DNA from: CAZOKZ01 sp964580585
GTDB lineage: Bacteria; Sumerlaeota; Sumerlaeia; SLMS01; JAHLLQ01
DNA length: 58,458 nucleotides
Assembly: GCA_964580585.1 (NCBI GenBank)
Contig: CAZOKZ010000025.1
Coordinates: 1-58,458, forward strand
Reading direction: 5' to 3'
Part shown: positions 29,001 through 37,600 of the stretch, piece after piece
Layout: each line of letters begins with the position of its first letter
How positions within the stretch are numbered: position 1 is the first letter of the stretch
The notes under the pieces: model-generated
Databases searched by the model: none
Seen by the model: the letters and a program-made list of their open reading frames with translations, nothing else
Told to the model about the DNA's origin: nothing
Position numbers and translations under genes: made by a program

Positions 29001-30039
29001 CGGAAACGCCAATTTGACAACATCGAACTTGAACATTCCGAATGGGTTTTCAATCACCGAAGGTCTTGATGCGACAATTGCTCCAGCCGGTTTGGATACC
29101 TTCACCGTGCAGTTTAACACGGGAGCGATCGGTACTTTTGCAGGAATGGTTTCGTTTGAAAACAACGATTCCGACGAAAATCCATTCAATTTTTCCATCA
29201 CGGGCAAGATCAACGGGGTACCAGAAATTGCCGTCAGCCACGGTGGACAAAATCTTCCCATCGGAGGCGGACCAATCGACTTCGGCGTCGTCCAAATGGG
29301 AGACCCCGAGCCAATACAAACTTTCCTGGTAGAAAATTTGGGAACTGCGAATCTCGATATTTCAAACCTCGACATCCCCAGTGGATTCGGTGTGAGCAAT
29401 GGACTCGCTTCCACAATTCTTCCAAGTGCTTCCGACACCTTCACGCTGACAATGCCGACCTCCGTCCCCGGAATCTTCGGTGGTACGGTTGCAATCACAA
29501 ACAACGATGCGAATGAATCGCCTTATACCTTCACCATCGCGGGTGAAGTGCGCTCGTTCCCATGCGAGGAGTTCAGTCTCCTGACTCCGGTCGGGGTTGC
29601 AGGTTATGACGATTTGAGCGGACTCAACGTTCCCGGAGCCGAGGAAATCGGTATCGTGGGATTCGATCCCAAAACCGGTTTCACAACCATCGTGGGCGGA
29701 CCCGACGGATTTACCCTGGCGGTGGATGCGAGCGGAATGATCACTGGAATGATTCGCGTACAAGTACGCGATTTTCAAGGCGCACCGTTCGACGAGATCG
29801 ACGTTCCTATCATTGGCAAAGCTCGCTATAATGCCGAAGGAGCGATCGGAGAACGTGCGGTACGTTTCAAAAATCAACTGAAGATCAAAGGCAAACGCAC
29901 GACGGAACTCGGGATCACGTACAAAGTCGATCTTTCGGCAAAAGAGGAAGGCGATCGTCCCATTGTAAACATTGAAGATTTATTCGATCCAGAAAATTAC
30001 CCCGGATTCAACACGGTCGTTAAAACACAAGTGAAGTAA
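26011..30039 (+). CDS. Secreted GH13 alpha-amylase with Ig, beta-propeller and HYDIN-like domains
   Basis: A 1342-residue secreted amylase. ATG 26011 has GGAGGAGG 8 bases upstream and starts a signal peptide (to about residue 34, GNAQAQA). GH13 spans about 37-530 with IDIVTNH, DGFRIDTVKH (D248), MFGEVYDG (E282) and FLDNHD (D356). Next comes an SbsA-type Ig domain (547-650, STLPAHDARDVD), a beta-propeller-like region (652-953) with recurring 'GFxxVxxDG' style repeats, two choice-of-anchor/HYDIN-like domains (958-1068 and 1070-1180, each with IDFGxVxxGD and VENxGxANL), and a C-terminal beta region. The reading frame stops at TAA 30037-30039, but the same frame stays open for another 384 bases. 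Confidence 0.9.
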   Translation: MKKSQCQVEKLAPCVIALGVALGSIFPGNAQAQAPRDWRDEVIYQVITDRFYDADPTNNNLEGAYNASSGGSVHGGDWRGLKEKLDYMKTLGVTSIWISPVVKGRGEYHGYAAQDFSQYSPQFGGLTELRSFVDAAHANDMTVIIDIVTNHTGNFIDSADAGWPAFRNPGSYTLRFRNQNQQQAAPFNNLAWYHNNGAIDNYVDPNQVLGELSSLDDLRTELPEVQDEFFTVYSNLIAATDCDGFRIDTVKHVDHGFWQDFCPRIRQFAANNGKPDFFMFGEVYDGSNSKCGSYTGTQNGGPFEMDSVLHYPMYFRTNDVFAHGQATANLDSVYSQLHNYDPASRDRLVTFLDNHDQPRFLSVTHADGNRERLKPALTFQMLSIGVPCLYYGTEQEFEGDRAGNRSNDPYDREDMFDGSFEFGPSVGDNFNETHEMFLFTQRLLGLRRQYDVFRRGAQTGVASSGGEGLYAFARTYNTDAAIVAFNTSGNALNPVNVDTPFPSGTTLIDALTGTVYGTISQIGQISVSLPAYGSVALIPSSLYVPPDPVVNSTLPAHDARDVDSDQVIRIGFNNPMDASSVEAAFSIDPPILVSFSPVDESTFDFTPQTPLMGDTLYTVRIAETAQEAGTTKVAPRSMRAGFETIFHTAKFVSIPPEFTIQIIADDSDGLVAPEGIDWSPGGAWGDYLYVGDEGAQGFWKVANDGSSVLNFPTSRTFNKPEGIEFDSPSGNFGGRLLSADSNGIYAISSNGTTATIKENLPAANTGAAAIDHLGLFGAGGNFFLGSNIDDNIIELGIDGTETVYQTGLLGFEALTFARGGKFGTDMYAADPDLSSAYGQINGSGGIYRVKPDKSRTLFAQNLAISKGIACVAIDPIGKFNGDMFGADVLNESLIRIASDGTMSVFATGFGNLFASHCIAFDPEGNMYVADTGSAQGFTDSSGGTALPRIYKISLIEKPEVSVRLNSTNIPDGSGTIDFGTVNIGDTPPTRTFTVENTGNANLTTSNLNIPNGFSITEGLDATIAPAGLDTFTVQFNTGAIGTFAGMVSFENNDSDENPFNFSITGKINGVPEIAVSHGGQNLPIGGGPIDFGVVQMGDPEPIQTFLVENLGTANLDISNLDIPSGFGVSNGLASTILPSASDTFTLTMPTSVPGIFGGTVAITNNDANESPYTFTIAGEVRSFPCEEFSLLTPVGVAGYDDLSGLNVPGAEEIGIVGFDPKTGFTTIVGGPDGFTLAVDASGMITGMIRVQVRDFQGAPFDEIDVPIIGKARYNAEGAIGERAVRFKNQLKIKGKRTTELGITYKVDLSAKEEGDRPIVNIEDLFDPENYPGFNTVVKTQVK

Positions 30040-30069
30040 ATCGCTTCGACAACCGTCGATGTTCCGCTC

Positions 30070-30423
30070 GTGGGTGCCGTTCCCATGCCTGCTTGTTTTC
30101 GCTCGACCAACTTGATCGAGGACAAAAAAGGTTGGCAAGGCGATGCCATGGTGCAAACCGCAACGGGTGCCCTTGGAGGCGGTGAAACGGTCATCAAAGT
30201 CGGAAAAAACAAAAAAGACGAGCCTGGGAATTCGGTAGATTCTTCCATCAAAATTGAGAAATGGCGGTTGAAGATGTCCGGGAATGTTGACCTGGAAACC
30301 AAGGAGGTTTCTTCAATCGAACAACTCGACGAAATTACTCAAATTCGCGAAATGAAACTGAATTCACCTCAAGCAACCTTGAAACTGGAGTTGGTTCTTC
30401 CAACTATCGAAACTCGTAATTAA
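30070..30423 (+). CDS. In-frame continuation of the amylase after a stop codon
   Basis: This frame is the same as that of the amylase upstream; only TAA at 30037-30039 separates them, with ten sense codons between. The start would be GTG 30070, but no ribosome-binding site precedes it. The segment after the stop (VDVPLVGAV ... IKIEKWRLKMSGNVDLETKE) recalls the amylase C-terminal block (IDVPIIGKA ... KNQLKIKGKRTTEL), as if it were a second copy of the same domain. The stretch ends just before a strong terminator at 30455. It is best read as the cut-off C-terminus of a longer amylase (nonsense mutation or sequence error), less likely a separate gene. Confidence 0.5.
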   Translation: MGAVPMPACFRSTNLIEDKKGWQGDAMVQTATGALGGGETVIKVGKNKKDEPGNSVDSSIKIEKWRLKMSGNVDLETKEVSSIEQLDEITQIREMKLNSPQATLKLELVLPTIETRN

Positions 30424-30454
30424 TATTATTTCACGCGACTCAGCAAGCAATTAG

Positions 30455-30485
30455 GACGCGGGGCACCATCAAGCCCCGCGTCTTT
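30455..30485. terminator. Terminator between convergent genes
   Basis: A perfect 10-bp GC-rich stem (GACGCGGGGC / GCCCCGCGTC, loop ACCATCAA) followed by TTTGTT. It lies after the end of the extended amylase frame and 10 bases from the stop of the convergent LTD gene, and can serve both. Confidence 0.88.
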
Positions 30486-30494
30486 GTTATCCCA

Positions 30495-32318
30495 TCATTC
30501 AAATATTTTCCAATCGCTAACGCCCGCCAGGATGCTTTCATAAGTTGTCAGCGCAGAATTCAGCGCATCGATCACATGTTGCGGGTCGTTACGTACTTCG
30601 GGGTCTTGTTCAATGTGGATAAATTGTCCCGAAGCACCCACGGCGGCATTCGTGCATTCGTCGCCTTCGGCCACACCGTTGATAATACGGCCTTGGAGGT
30701 TGTTCGTCCCTCCTAACACCGTACCTCCGTCCCCATAAAGCACCGCCGTTGTGATGTCTCCCCCACCCGTATCGTAACCCAGGGCATCGATTGCATCGTG
30801 CCACAATCGCGCAAACTCATCGACCGCTGGCGAAGCGTTGAAACCGTTGCTGATCACAATATCATCGGAAAGACTATAGTCGATTTCGCAACAAAACCCA
30901 TGTAACTGAATAGCCAGATTAGTGGATGGCGGGGAGCAAAACAGTTTGTGCGTGTGATGAAAATACGACGTCGCATAATGAGCTACGTCACTGATATGAT
31001 AAGGATCGCCGTTTTGAAACGTACCGTCGCATGTGGTTAACGTCGTGGAATTATTTCGATGCGTTCCCGCGATGATCGTAACCAAAGGACGCACTTGAGG
31101 CACAGCCAGTCCAGCCTCTGCCAAGGTGTTCGAGTCGTTTATCGGATGAGGAACCTCCAGCACCAGATAATCGCGCGCGGCAGGATTGGGGTCGATTATT
31201 ACCGTTCCACCGCCTTGGTAGGACGCATCACCCGGCACAAAACGTTCACGCAAAATATAAAACGTATCGCCGGTTTGCGTGTCGAGAAATTCGACCACTT
31301 CGTATCCGATCGTATCGGCCAAGGCAAACGCGTCGGCCCAATTTCCAAGCAACATTTGTTGAATCGTGGACTCGAACGTCGTCAAATTTCCGCCTGAAGG
31401 TTCGACAAAATCCGAGGGCATTTGATCTTCGCCCGTCGCGATACGCCGTTCCGGGAAAAACGAAATCCGCAAATTCCCCACCCACGTTGCCAAATCGTCG
31501 GTGATGCGAATGGGGCGAATTCCAGCGCCATCGGGCACATCGTCGGAGAAATTGCCCAACGTAGCATCTTCTCGACGAACGATTTCCCAGTTCGCTGGAC
31601 CATCGGGCGCCCCTTCGCTAAAAACACCCGCTGTGCTGATGCGTCGAATGGAACTTTTTCCGTACGTGGAAGCTCCATCGTACCCCGTGTTGTCGAGCGT
31701 ATTGGCCTGGTAGGTTGGTTCGTCGGGAATCGCGTCGGGAGCCAGCCACGCCGAATCGTTCGTAAGCGTCAGACCGTAATCCGGCGTCGGCGTGCTGACA
31801 GCGGCGAGATCGTCAAAATTGTCGGTACTCGCCGCATTGGCTGTATCGTGCCACGCGACGAAATCCAACGCTGCACCTACATCATCGGCCAGTAACAATT
31901 CCTCGTTGCTGCTGCTCAGAAAACTGTTCGCACCTGTCGCCAGGGGTGAATAGATACGCAGGCCGAAATTCGTGACCTGGAAACTCGGTGTCGGCACAGC
32001 GGTTTGATCGATAAACACAACCACCGCGAATTCACCGGGTTGCAGTGCAGGCAATCCAAGCGAGCCTTCCGCAAAGGTGCCTTCCTGGGTGATGTCGCCT
32101 TCGACGGACCCGGGATCGAGATCGGTGAGAATGTAGCCGGTCAGATCAACGGCTCCCGGACCGGTGTTATACAATTCGACCGTGTCGCCGGATGTTCCGG
32201 TCGTGTTGATACTAGGGATGACTTCCGTGATTAACAACGTGGCAGGAGCAGACGAGGCAAAAAAAACCAAGCCTGTTGCAAGAGCGAGCGTAAATCGCCC
32301 GCGAGTCGTTCTACTCAT
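30495..32318 (-). CDS. Secreted lamin-tail-domain protein with unknown C-terminal domain
   Basis: A 607-residue secreted protein. ATG 32318 begins a signal peptide ending near FFASSAPA (about residue 25). A lamin-tail domain (LTD) follows directly (about 26-150: LLITEVIPSINT, GDTVELYNTGPGAVDLTGYILTD). The remainder is unrecognised; it contains His-rich short motifs VPHPINDSNT, IIAGTHRNNS, DVAHYATSYFHHTHKLF and IQLHGFCC which look like metal or catalytic sites of a secreted hydrolase, but no family is assigned. The ribosome-binding site is AAGGA 12 bases upstream, rather far. It is convergent with the amylase and upstream of the terminator at 30455-30485. Confidence 0.8.
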   Translation of the reverse strand: MSRTTRGRFTLALATGLVFFASSAPATLLITEVIPSINTTGTSGDTVELYNTGPGAVDLTGYILTDLDPGSVEGDITQEGTFAEGSLGLPALQPGEFAVVVFIDQTAVPTPSFQVTNFGLRIYSPLATGANSFLSSSNEELLLADDVGAALDFVAWHDTANAASTDNFDDLAAVSTPTPDYGLTLTNDSAWLAPDAIPDEPTYQANTLDNTGYDGASTYGKSSIRRISTAGVFSEGAPDGPANWEIVRREDATLGNFSDDVPDGAGIRPIRITDDLATWVGNLRISFFPERRIATGEDQMPSDFVEPSGGNLTTFESTIQQMLLGNWADAFALADTIGYEVVEFLDTQTGDTFYILRERFVPGDASYQGGGTVIIDPNPAARDYLVLEVPHPINDSNTLAEAGLAVPQVRPLVTIIAGTHRNNSTTLTTCDGTFQNGDPYHISDVAHYATSYFHHTHKLFCSPPSTNLAIQLHGFCCEIDYSLSDDIVISNGFNASPAVDEFARLWHDAIDALGYDTGGGDITTAVLYGDGGTVLGGTNNLQGRIINGVAEGDECTNAAVGASGQFIHIEQDPEVRNDPQHVIDALNSALTTYESILAGVSDWKIFE

Positions 32319-32565
32319 TATATGGGGGGGTCCTTGTGATTCTATCTCGGTCGGGGGAATTGAACGTATTGCCACCGAATGGTTAGTGAATGGTAAAAAT
32401 GCCGTGCTCAAGTCAAGACTCATTCGTATTTTCACGTCGGTTTAAAACTATATCATCTCTGTATTGCGATCGGATGCGAACATCCTCAACGTAGCGCTAT
32501 TGCGATTCGCCCCATTATCTTGTAACGTAAAAGACGCTTTGGCAACTTAATCGGAACTTTCTTCA

Positions 32566-34071
32566 ATGGACGATTCAAGCGAATCATGCCCTCGATCCCG
32601 ATTGCAACCCAGCGACATCGCCGTGGCGTTGATTATCGGATGCTGCCTGGCCGTGTTGGCGATGCTGTACGGCGGTCCAAGTTCCGGCGACGACACGTTT
32701 ATCTACATGCGTTACGTGGCAAACTGGCTCGCCGGGCATGGGTTTGTTTATAACGTTGGCGAGTCGAGTTACGGCACCACAAGCTTGCTTTGGCCCACCG
32801 TGATGGCCCCCATCGTTGCATTGTTTGATAATGAACTCGCCGTTTGGAAAGACAGCGGACTCGTGTTATTTGGTGCGAGAGCCTTCCTCGTCGTCCTGAT
32901 CATGCGTCGATGGAATCTAAGGTGGGGCCCAACGCTGGGACTATCGGCATTAGCATTGATGGAACCACACACGTTTCGATGGAGTAGTTCCGGGATGGAA
33001 AACGCTCTGGCGGCGTTTCTGGTCACGGCGTTTTTCTGGGTCTTGCTGGATTGGGCAGCGCGACCCAGCAATGGACGTTCGATGTTGGCCGGAATACTCC
33101 TTGGCTTGTTGCCGTTCGCACGTCCCGAGTTCGCAATTTTTTCGTTGGCTGTTGCCATGGCAGGCTTCCACCTGCCGTCGATCGGACAAAAAGACCGAAA
33201 TCTTTTCCTCGCAACGTGGATCACGACAGGAATCGCTGGATTGCTCGCCGCCCGATATCTGACGGGGTTTTGGCTACCTCAATCGGGTTCGGCTAAAGGC
33301 ATTTTCCTGCACCAGTTGGAACCATTTTACGCCGTCAAACAAACCATTCGTATTGTTGTAAGCGGCGCGCTCGGCGGAATTCTCGCATTGGGAGGATGGC
33401 GCCTCCGTCCCTCGGCCATTCGAACACTCGCGATAGGGACAGGCACGTTGCTGCTTGTGACGGGTGGCTATCTCATCGCGCGCAATCATTTGATTTCCAC
33501 ACGCTACGCCACGGTGCTTTGCGTTCCGCTACTCCTGTTGGCGGCAATGGCAGGCGCAACGAACTGGGGTAAAAAACGTCGTGTTCTCTGTATGGGCATC
33601 GTGCTGCAATCCATCGTTTTTACGATCAGCCTCCTGCTGGCGTTTCCGGCAACGCGCATTGATGAGGAAGCTCAAATTCAACCTCTTGCGCGCGAAACAC
33701 GGGAACTTGCAGGCCCGGGAGCGCGTGTGGCGATCAGTGAAATCGGCGTGTTTGGATTTACGTTCGATGGATATCTTGTCGATCTCGTCGGTCTCGTCGA
33801 TCCGCAGACCGTAAATTGGGGACGAAATCATGGTCGGCTGCTCGAAACGAATGACTTGGAGGATTTGCTGCTCGAACGCAAGGCTACCCATTTCATGGAA
33901 ACGTTTGGCAAACGTGCTCCTCTCGATGGCGAGCGTTTGAATTTCATTCTCCTGAGAGAGTGGGAGGTGAAGCGCACGAATTTGGCAGAAAAACATCGAG
34001 GCGGGGATACATGGCGGCTGTATCGATTAGGCCAAACCGATCCGGGTCGAAATTCCGATTCAACGAAGTAG
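32566..34071 (+). CDS. GT-C-type multi-spanning membrane glycosyltransferase (putative)
   Basis: A 501-residue integral membrane protein with roughly ten hydrophobic helices in the first 390 residues and a soluble C-terminal domain. The first loop has the GT-C signature region DDTFIYMRYVANWLAGHGFVYN followed by GTTSLLW, as in polyprenol-sugar-using transferases such as the AftB/ArnT/PMT relatives, with the acidic pair DD as the likely metal-binding/catalytic site. A lipid-linked sugar donor and envelope acceptor are expected but unknown. The gene stands alone and is followed by a terminator at 34082. No clear ribosome-binding site precedes the ATG. Confidence 0.75.
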   Translation: MDDSSESCPRSRLQPSDIAVALIIGCCLAVLAMLYGGPSSGDDTFIYMRYVANWLAGHGFVYNVGESSYGTTSLLWPTVMAPIVALFDNELAVWKDSGLVLFGARAFLVVLIMRRWNLRWGPTLGLSALALMEPHTFRWSSSGMENALAAFLVTAFFWVLLDWAARPSNGRSMLAGILLGLLPFARPEFAIFSLAVAMAGFHLPSIGQKDRNLFLATWITTGIAGLLAARYLTGFWLPQSGSAKGIFLHQLEPFYAVKQTIRIVVSGALGGILALGGWRLRPSAIRTLAIGTGTLLLVTGGYLIARNHLISTRYATVLCVPLLLLAAMAGATNWGKKRRVLCMGIVLQSIVFTISLLLAFPATRIDEEAQIQPLARETRELAGPGARVAISEIGVFGFTFDGYLVDLVGLVDPQTVNWGRNHGRLLETNDLEDLLLERKATHFMETFGKRAPLDGERLNFILLREWEVKRTNLAEKHRGGDTWRLYRLGQTDPGRNSDSTK

Positions 34072-34081
34072 GCGTTGGGAT

Positions 34082-34113
34082 TCATCAGGTCACCCGATGA
34101 TCGCTCTTTTTTT
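34082..34113 (+). terminator. Terminator after the GT-C-type gene
   Basis: Stem TCATC-A-GG / CC-C-GATGA (one A/C mismatch, TCA loop) is followed after TCGC by TCTTTTTTT. It sits 11 bases after the stop codon at 34071. Confidence 0.6.
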
Positions 34114-34657
34114 CGCCTCATTACCGGTGCCTCCTGCTCTTGCTTTACCTCTCGTCCAAAGAGGATACGCTGGTGTTTAAGTGATCAAGTTGCAAACGCA
34201 TCCAGTAACCGATTTCCGGTACCGTATCGAAGTGAATCCTAGTCTCCCAGGAGGAGGAGGGCTTCTGAGCAACCTCAATGAAATTATGCTAAATCATTTA
34301 TTTTCAGCAATGAGCAGAAAATATAAAATCTACTCAGGCTCGATTTTGTGTGCTTACCTCATTCAACACACTTCCTGTATTCATCTCAGTAAATATCACC
34401 CCATGGGATGTTCTTTTTCTTCCAATTTACGAACCCGCCCCTGTCGTCGATGAGATCGAATCGCCTCTCAGGTGAAATCCTCAAAATTGAAAACTTCCCC
34501 CTCGACTTGAAGCTTGTGGACCACTGCAGAAAAGTTATAGACATCTGCTATATACTTTATGTCAAATTGACTGGAATCAGACGTTTGCCTGAAATTTGCA
34601 TTTGATGCTGAAGGGGTTACGAAACCAGATTACGGCATAAGCCACTCGATATCGATC
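34114..34657. other. AT-rich leader upstream of the kinase gene
   Basis: About 540 bases, clearly more AT-rich than flanking genes, without a supported gene. Two short open frames here (34181-34453 and 34408-34605) lack ribosome-binding sites and look random. The last 100 bases hold the best promoter candidate for the kinase gene. Confidence 0.6.
34567..34595 (+). promoter_or_regulatory. Candidate sigma-70-like promoter for the kinase gene
   Basis: TTGACT (34567-34572) is followed by a 17-base spacer and TGAAAT (34590-34595), about 65 bases before the kinase ATG. The -10 box matches only four of six bases, so the assignment is weak. Confidence 0.3.
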
Positions 34658-37600
34658 ATGTCGGACAAGGAACAATCCCACAGCTCAGAGAGTTTTGAAG
34701 AGGAATCCTCCGGTTGGACGGAATCCGGGGAATCTCCATACCCACCCGACGAAACCACGATGGAATATTCGGATGGAGTGCCTCGCGAGTTGCTCGACGA
34801 TTCCGACGAGCCGTTGATGTGGGACAACATGGTGGATTCGACCTCGGGAAGTCTTCCGCCTCTCGATGCCTCCAGTCACCAGATCGATCATTGGGCCGAT
34901 TCGTCTCAGGAGGACCTGACTCCACCTGAACAACGCCGCAAGCAACGCGAAAGCTCCTCCTCGTCTTCTGGCTCAAAGCACGCATCGTCCTATGCGTTCC
35001 CAAGTACTTACGTTCCATTGAAATTGCTGGGACGAGGTGGATTCGGAGAAGTATGGGAGGCGGTTCAGTCGTCTCTTGGCCGGTCGGTGGCAATCAAGTT
35101 CCCGCGCGATTATCTGTATGATCTTCCCCAAGCGCACGATTCGGAGATGAGCACCGCAACGCGGTTGGCCACAACGTTCCGCCAGGAAGCGTTGACGATG
35201 GCGAACCTCGAGCACCCGAACATTGTGCCTGTTCACGATCTGACGGTCGATGAGGAAGGCCGACCGTTACTGACAATGAAATCGGTACGGGGCAAATCGT
35301 GGTACGAGTTGATCTGGAAAGACGATAAAATGCCGATCGAGGATTTCCTCGCACGGCATTTGCCGATTTTGATCGATGTATCCCAGGCGGTGGCCTTTGC
35401 CCACTCGCGCGGTGTCGTCCATCGGGATTTAAAACCCCGGCAAGTCCTAGTCGGCCAGTTCGGCGAAGTGTTGCTGACCGACTGGGGTTTGGCAATGGTG
35501 TACGATGAGGAGTTGGCGCGTAAAGAACTCCCCCACCTGATGTCCACGGGTTTGGCACCTACGGCGGATATGGCGCCGAATCCAGCGGGCACGCCCGGAT
35601 ATATGGCGCCTGAGCAGTTTGAAAAAACCACGGCGAACATTGGACCTCAAACGGATATTTATTTGCTTGGCGGGTTGCTGTACTACCTGCTGACGCTTTC
35701 TTCTCCATTTGGAAAGAAAGGAAAAACGCCGCAATCATCCTCTGCAGAGCGTGGCCCGTTAATTCCTCCGATGGTGCGTCGTCCCAATCGTCAAATTCCA
35801 CAGGAATTAGCCGATTTGTGCATCAAGGCAATGGCGGAAAAACCCAAGGATCGCATCTCTTCGGCAGAATTATTCATCGAACACATTCGCGATTTCATCT
35901 CGGGCGCCAATCGTCGGCGTGAAGCCAGTGAACTTGCGAAGGAATCCACCGAGCAGCTCGAGAATCCATCGCTCAGTTACGAAGAACTGGAAGACTGCCT
36001 GCGCCAGTTGGATAAGATTCATTCGCTCTGGCCACTGCACGCCGGGTTGCCGGAATTGCGACGCAAAGCGTTGACGCTCTACGCCCGATCCGCGCTGGAG
36101 AACGGCGATCTGGTGCTGGCGCGACTTCAAACGGCACGCCTTTCCACATCGGAAGAAAAAACGGAATTGCTGGCAACCATTTCAGCTCTGGAAGCGCGTC
36201 AGTCGGCTCATCGCAAACAACGTCGTCAGTTGATTGTTTCAACAGCAGCGTTGTTGGCAATCGTGTTGGTTGGCGGCAGCGCGGCAGTGTTCTACAACGC
36301 CAGTCAACGTGCCAAAGAAGCACAACGCGCTTCGGAAGATGCCCGCAAGTTGAGTGAAGAAGCAACCGCTCGGGTACGCGAGGCGGAATTCCGCACGTAC
36401 AGCGCCAATTTGAAGCTGGTCCAGGCAACGCTCGATGAACGTAAATTCGACGAAGCGATCACTGCCTTGCAATCGCTGCCCGAATCGATGCGTGGATGGG
36501 AATGGGGATATTTAATGCGACGTTGCCAGCCAGAGTTATTGACGCTGGGAGAACAAAACGACGTGGTTTTGCGCTCGGAGTTTGCGCCCAATTCGATGCA
36601 AGCGGCCACGGCTACGTTGGGCGGAAAATTGATTTTATGGGATGCCGTTACGGGTGAGGAAATCCATCGATTCGTCGGTCACTCCGAAGCAATCAACGAC
36701 ATCGACTTCGACAGCAAAGGCGAGCGTATTGTCTCGGGATCGGAAGACGGTAAAGCGATCATATTCGACACGCATACGGGCAATGTGCTGACCACGATGA
36801 CGGGGCACGAAGATTCGGTGATGGATGTGGAATTCGATCCCTCCGGTGAACGCGTCTTAACGGCATCCATTGATGGGTCTGCTCGAATCTGGAATTCCCA
36901 CACCGGTGAAGAGTTGGTACGCATCACCGGCCATTCGGGGCCCGTCTGGTGCGGCACCTTCAACCTTGATGGCACTCGCGTAGTGACAGGCGCACAAGAT
37001 GGAACCGCTCGCATGTGGTATGCGCGCACAGGCGAACAACTTTCGGTGATGCGCGGTCATCGTCAGGTAGGACGTGTGCAATTCAGCCCCGATGGAGCCC
37101 ACTTGCTGACCGCATCGGAAGACGACAACTCGGCGCGTATCTGGATGGCACCCGAAGGGGTGCAAATGACGGCCGATCTGTCCCACTTCCAGGGAATCAC
37201 CAGCGCGAGCTTTAATCACGATGGCAGCATGGCTGCGACCGCTTCATGGGACGGTACGGTGAAGCTGTGGCATGCAGAAACATCCTTCGAGTTTTTTGCT
37301 CTGAGCGGACACACGGGGAAAATCTCGCGCGTCCGATTCAGTCCGGATAATTCATTTTTGCTGACAGCTTCCTTCGACGGAACAGCCAAGTTGTGGAGCA
37401 TCCCGAATGGCCGGGAAGTCGCCACATTGGTTGGACACCAGGGACAGTTGCTCGATGCAGACTTCAGTCCAGATGGTTCGAGAATTATCACCGCATCAGC
37501 CGATCGTACGGCAAAAATCTGGCGGGTGCCAGCAACAGATGAATACATGCGCCTTGAAGGGCATATCGCAATGGTCAGTTCGGCGGTTTACAGCCCGGAC

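Noticed and set aside
34181..34605. Two short open frames upstream of the kinase gene
   Set aside because: Random-looking translation in AT-rich leader DNA with no ribosome-binding sites.
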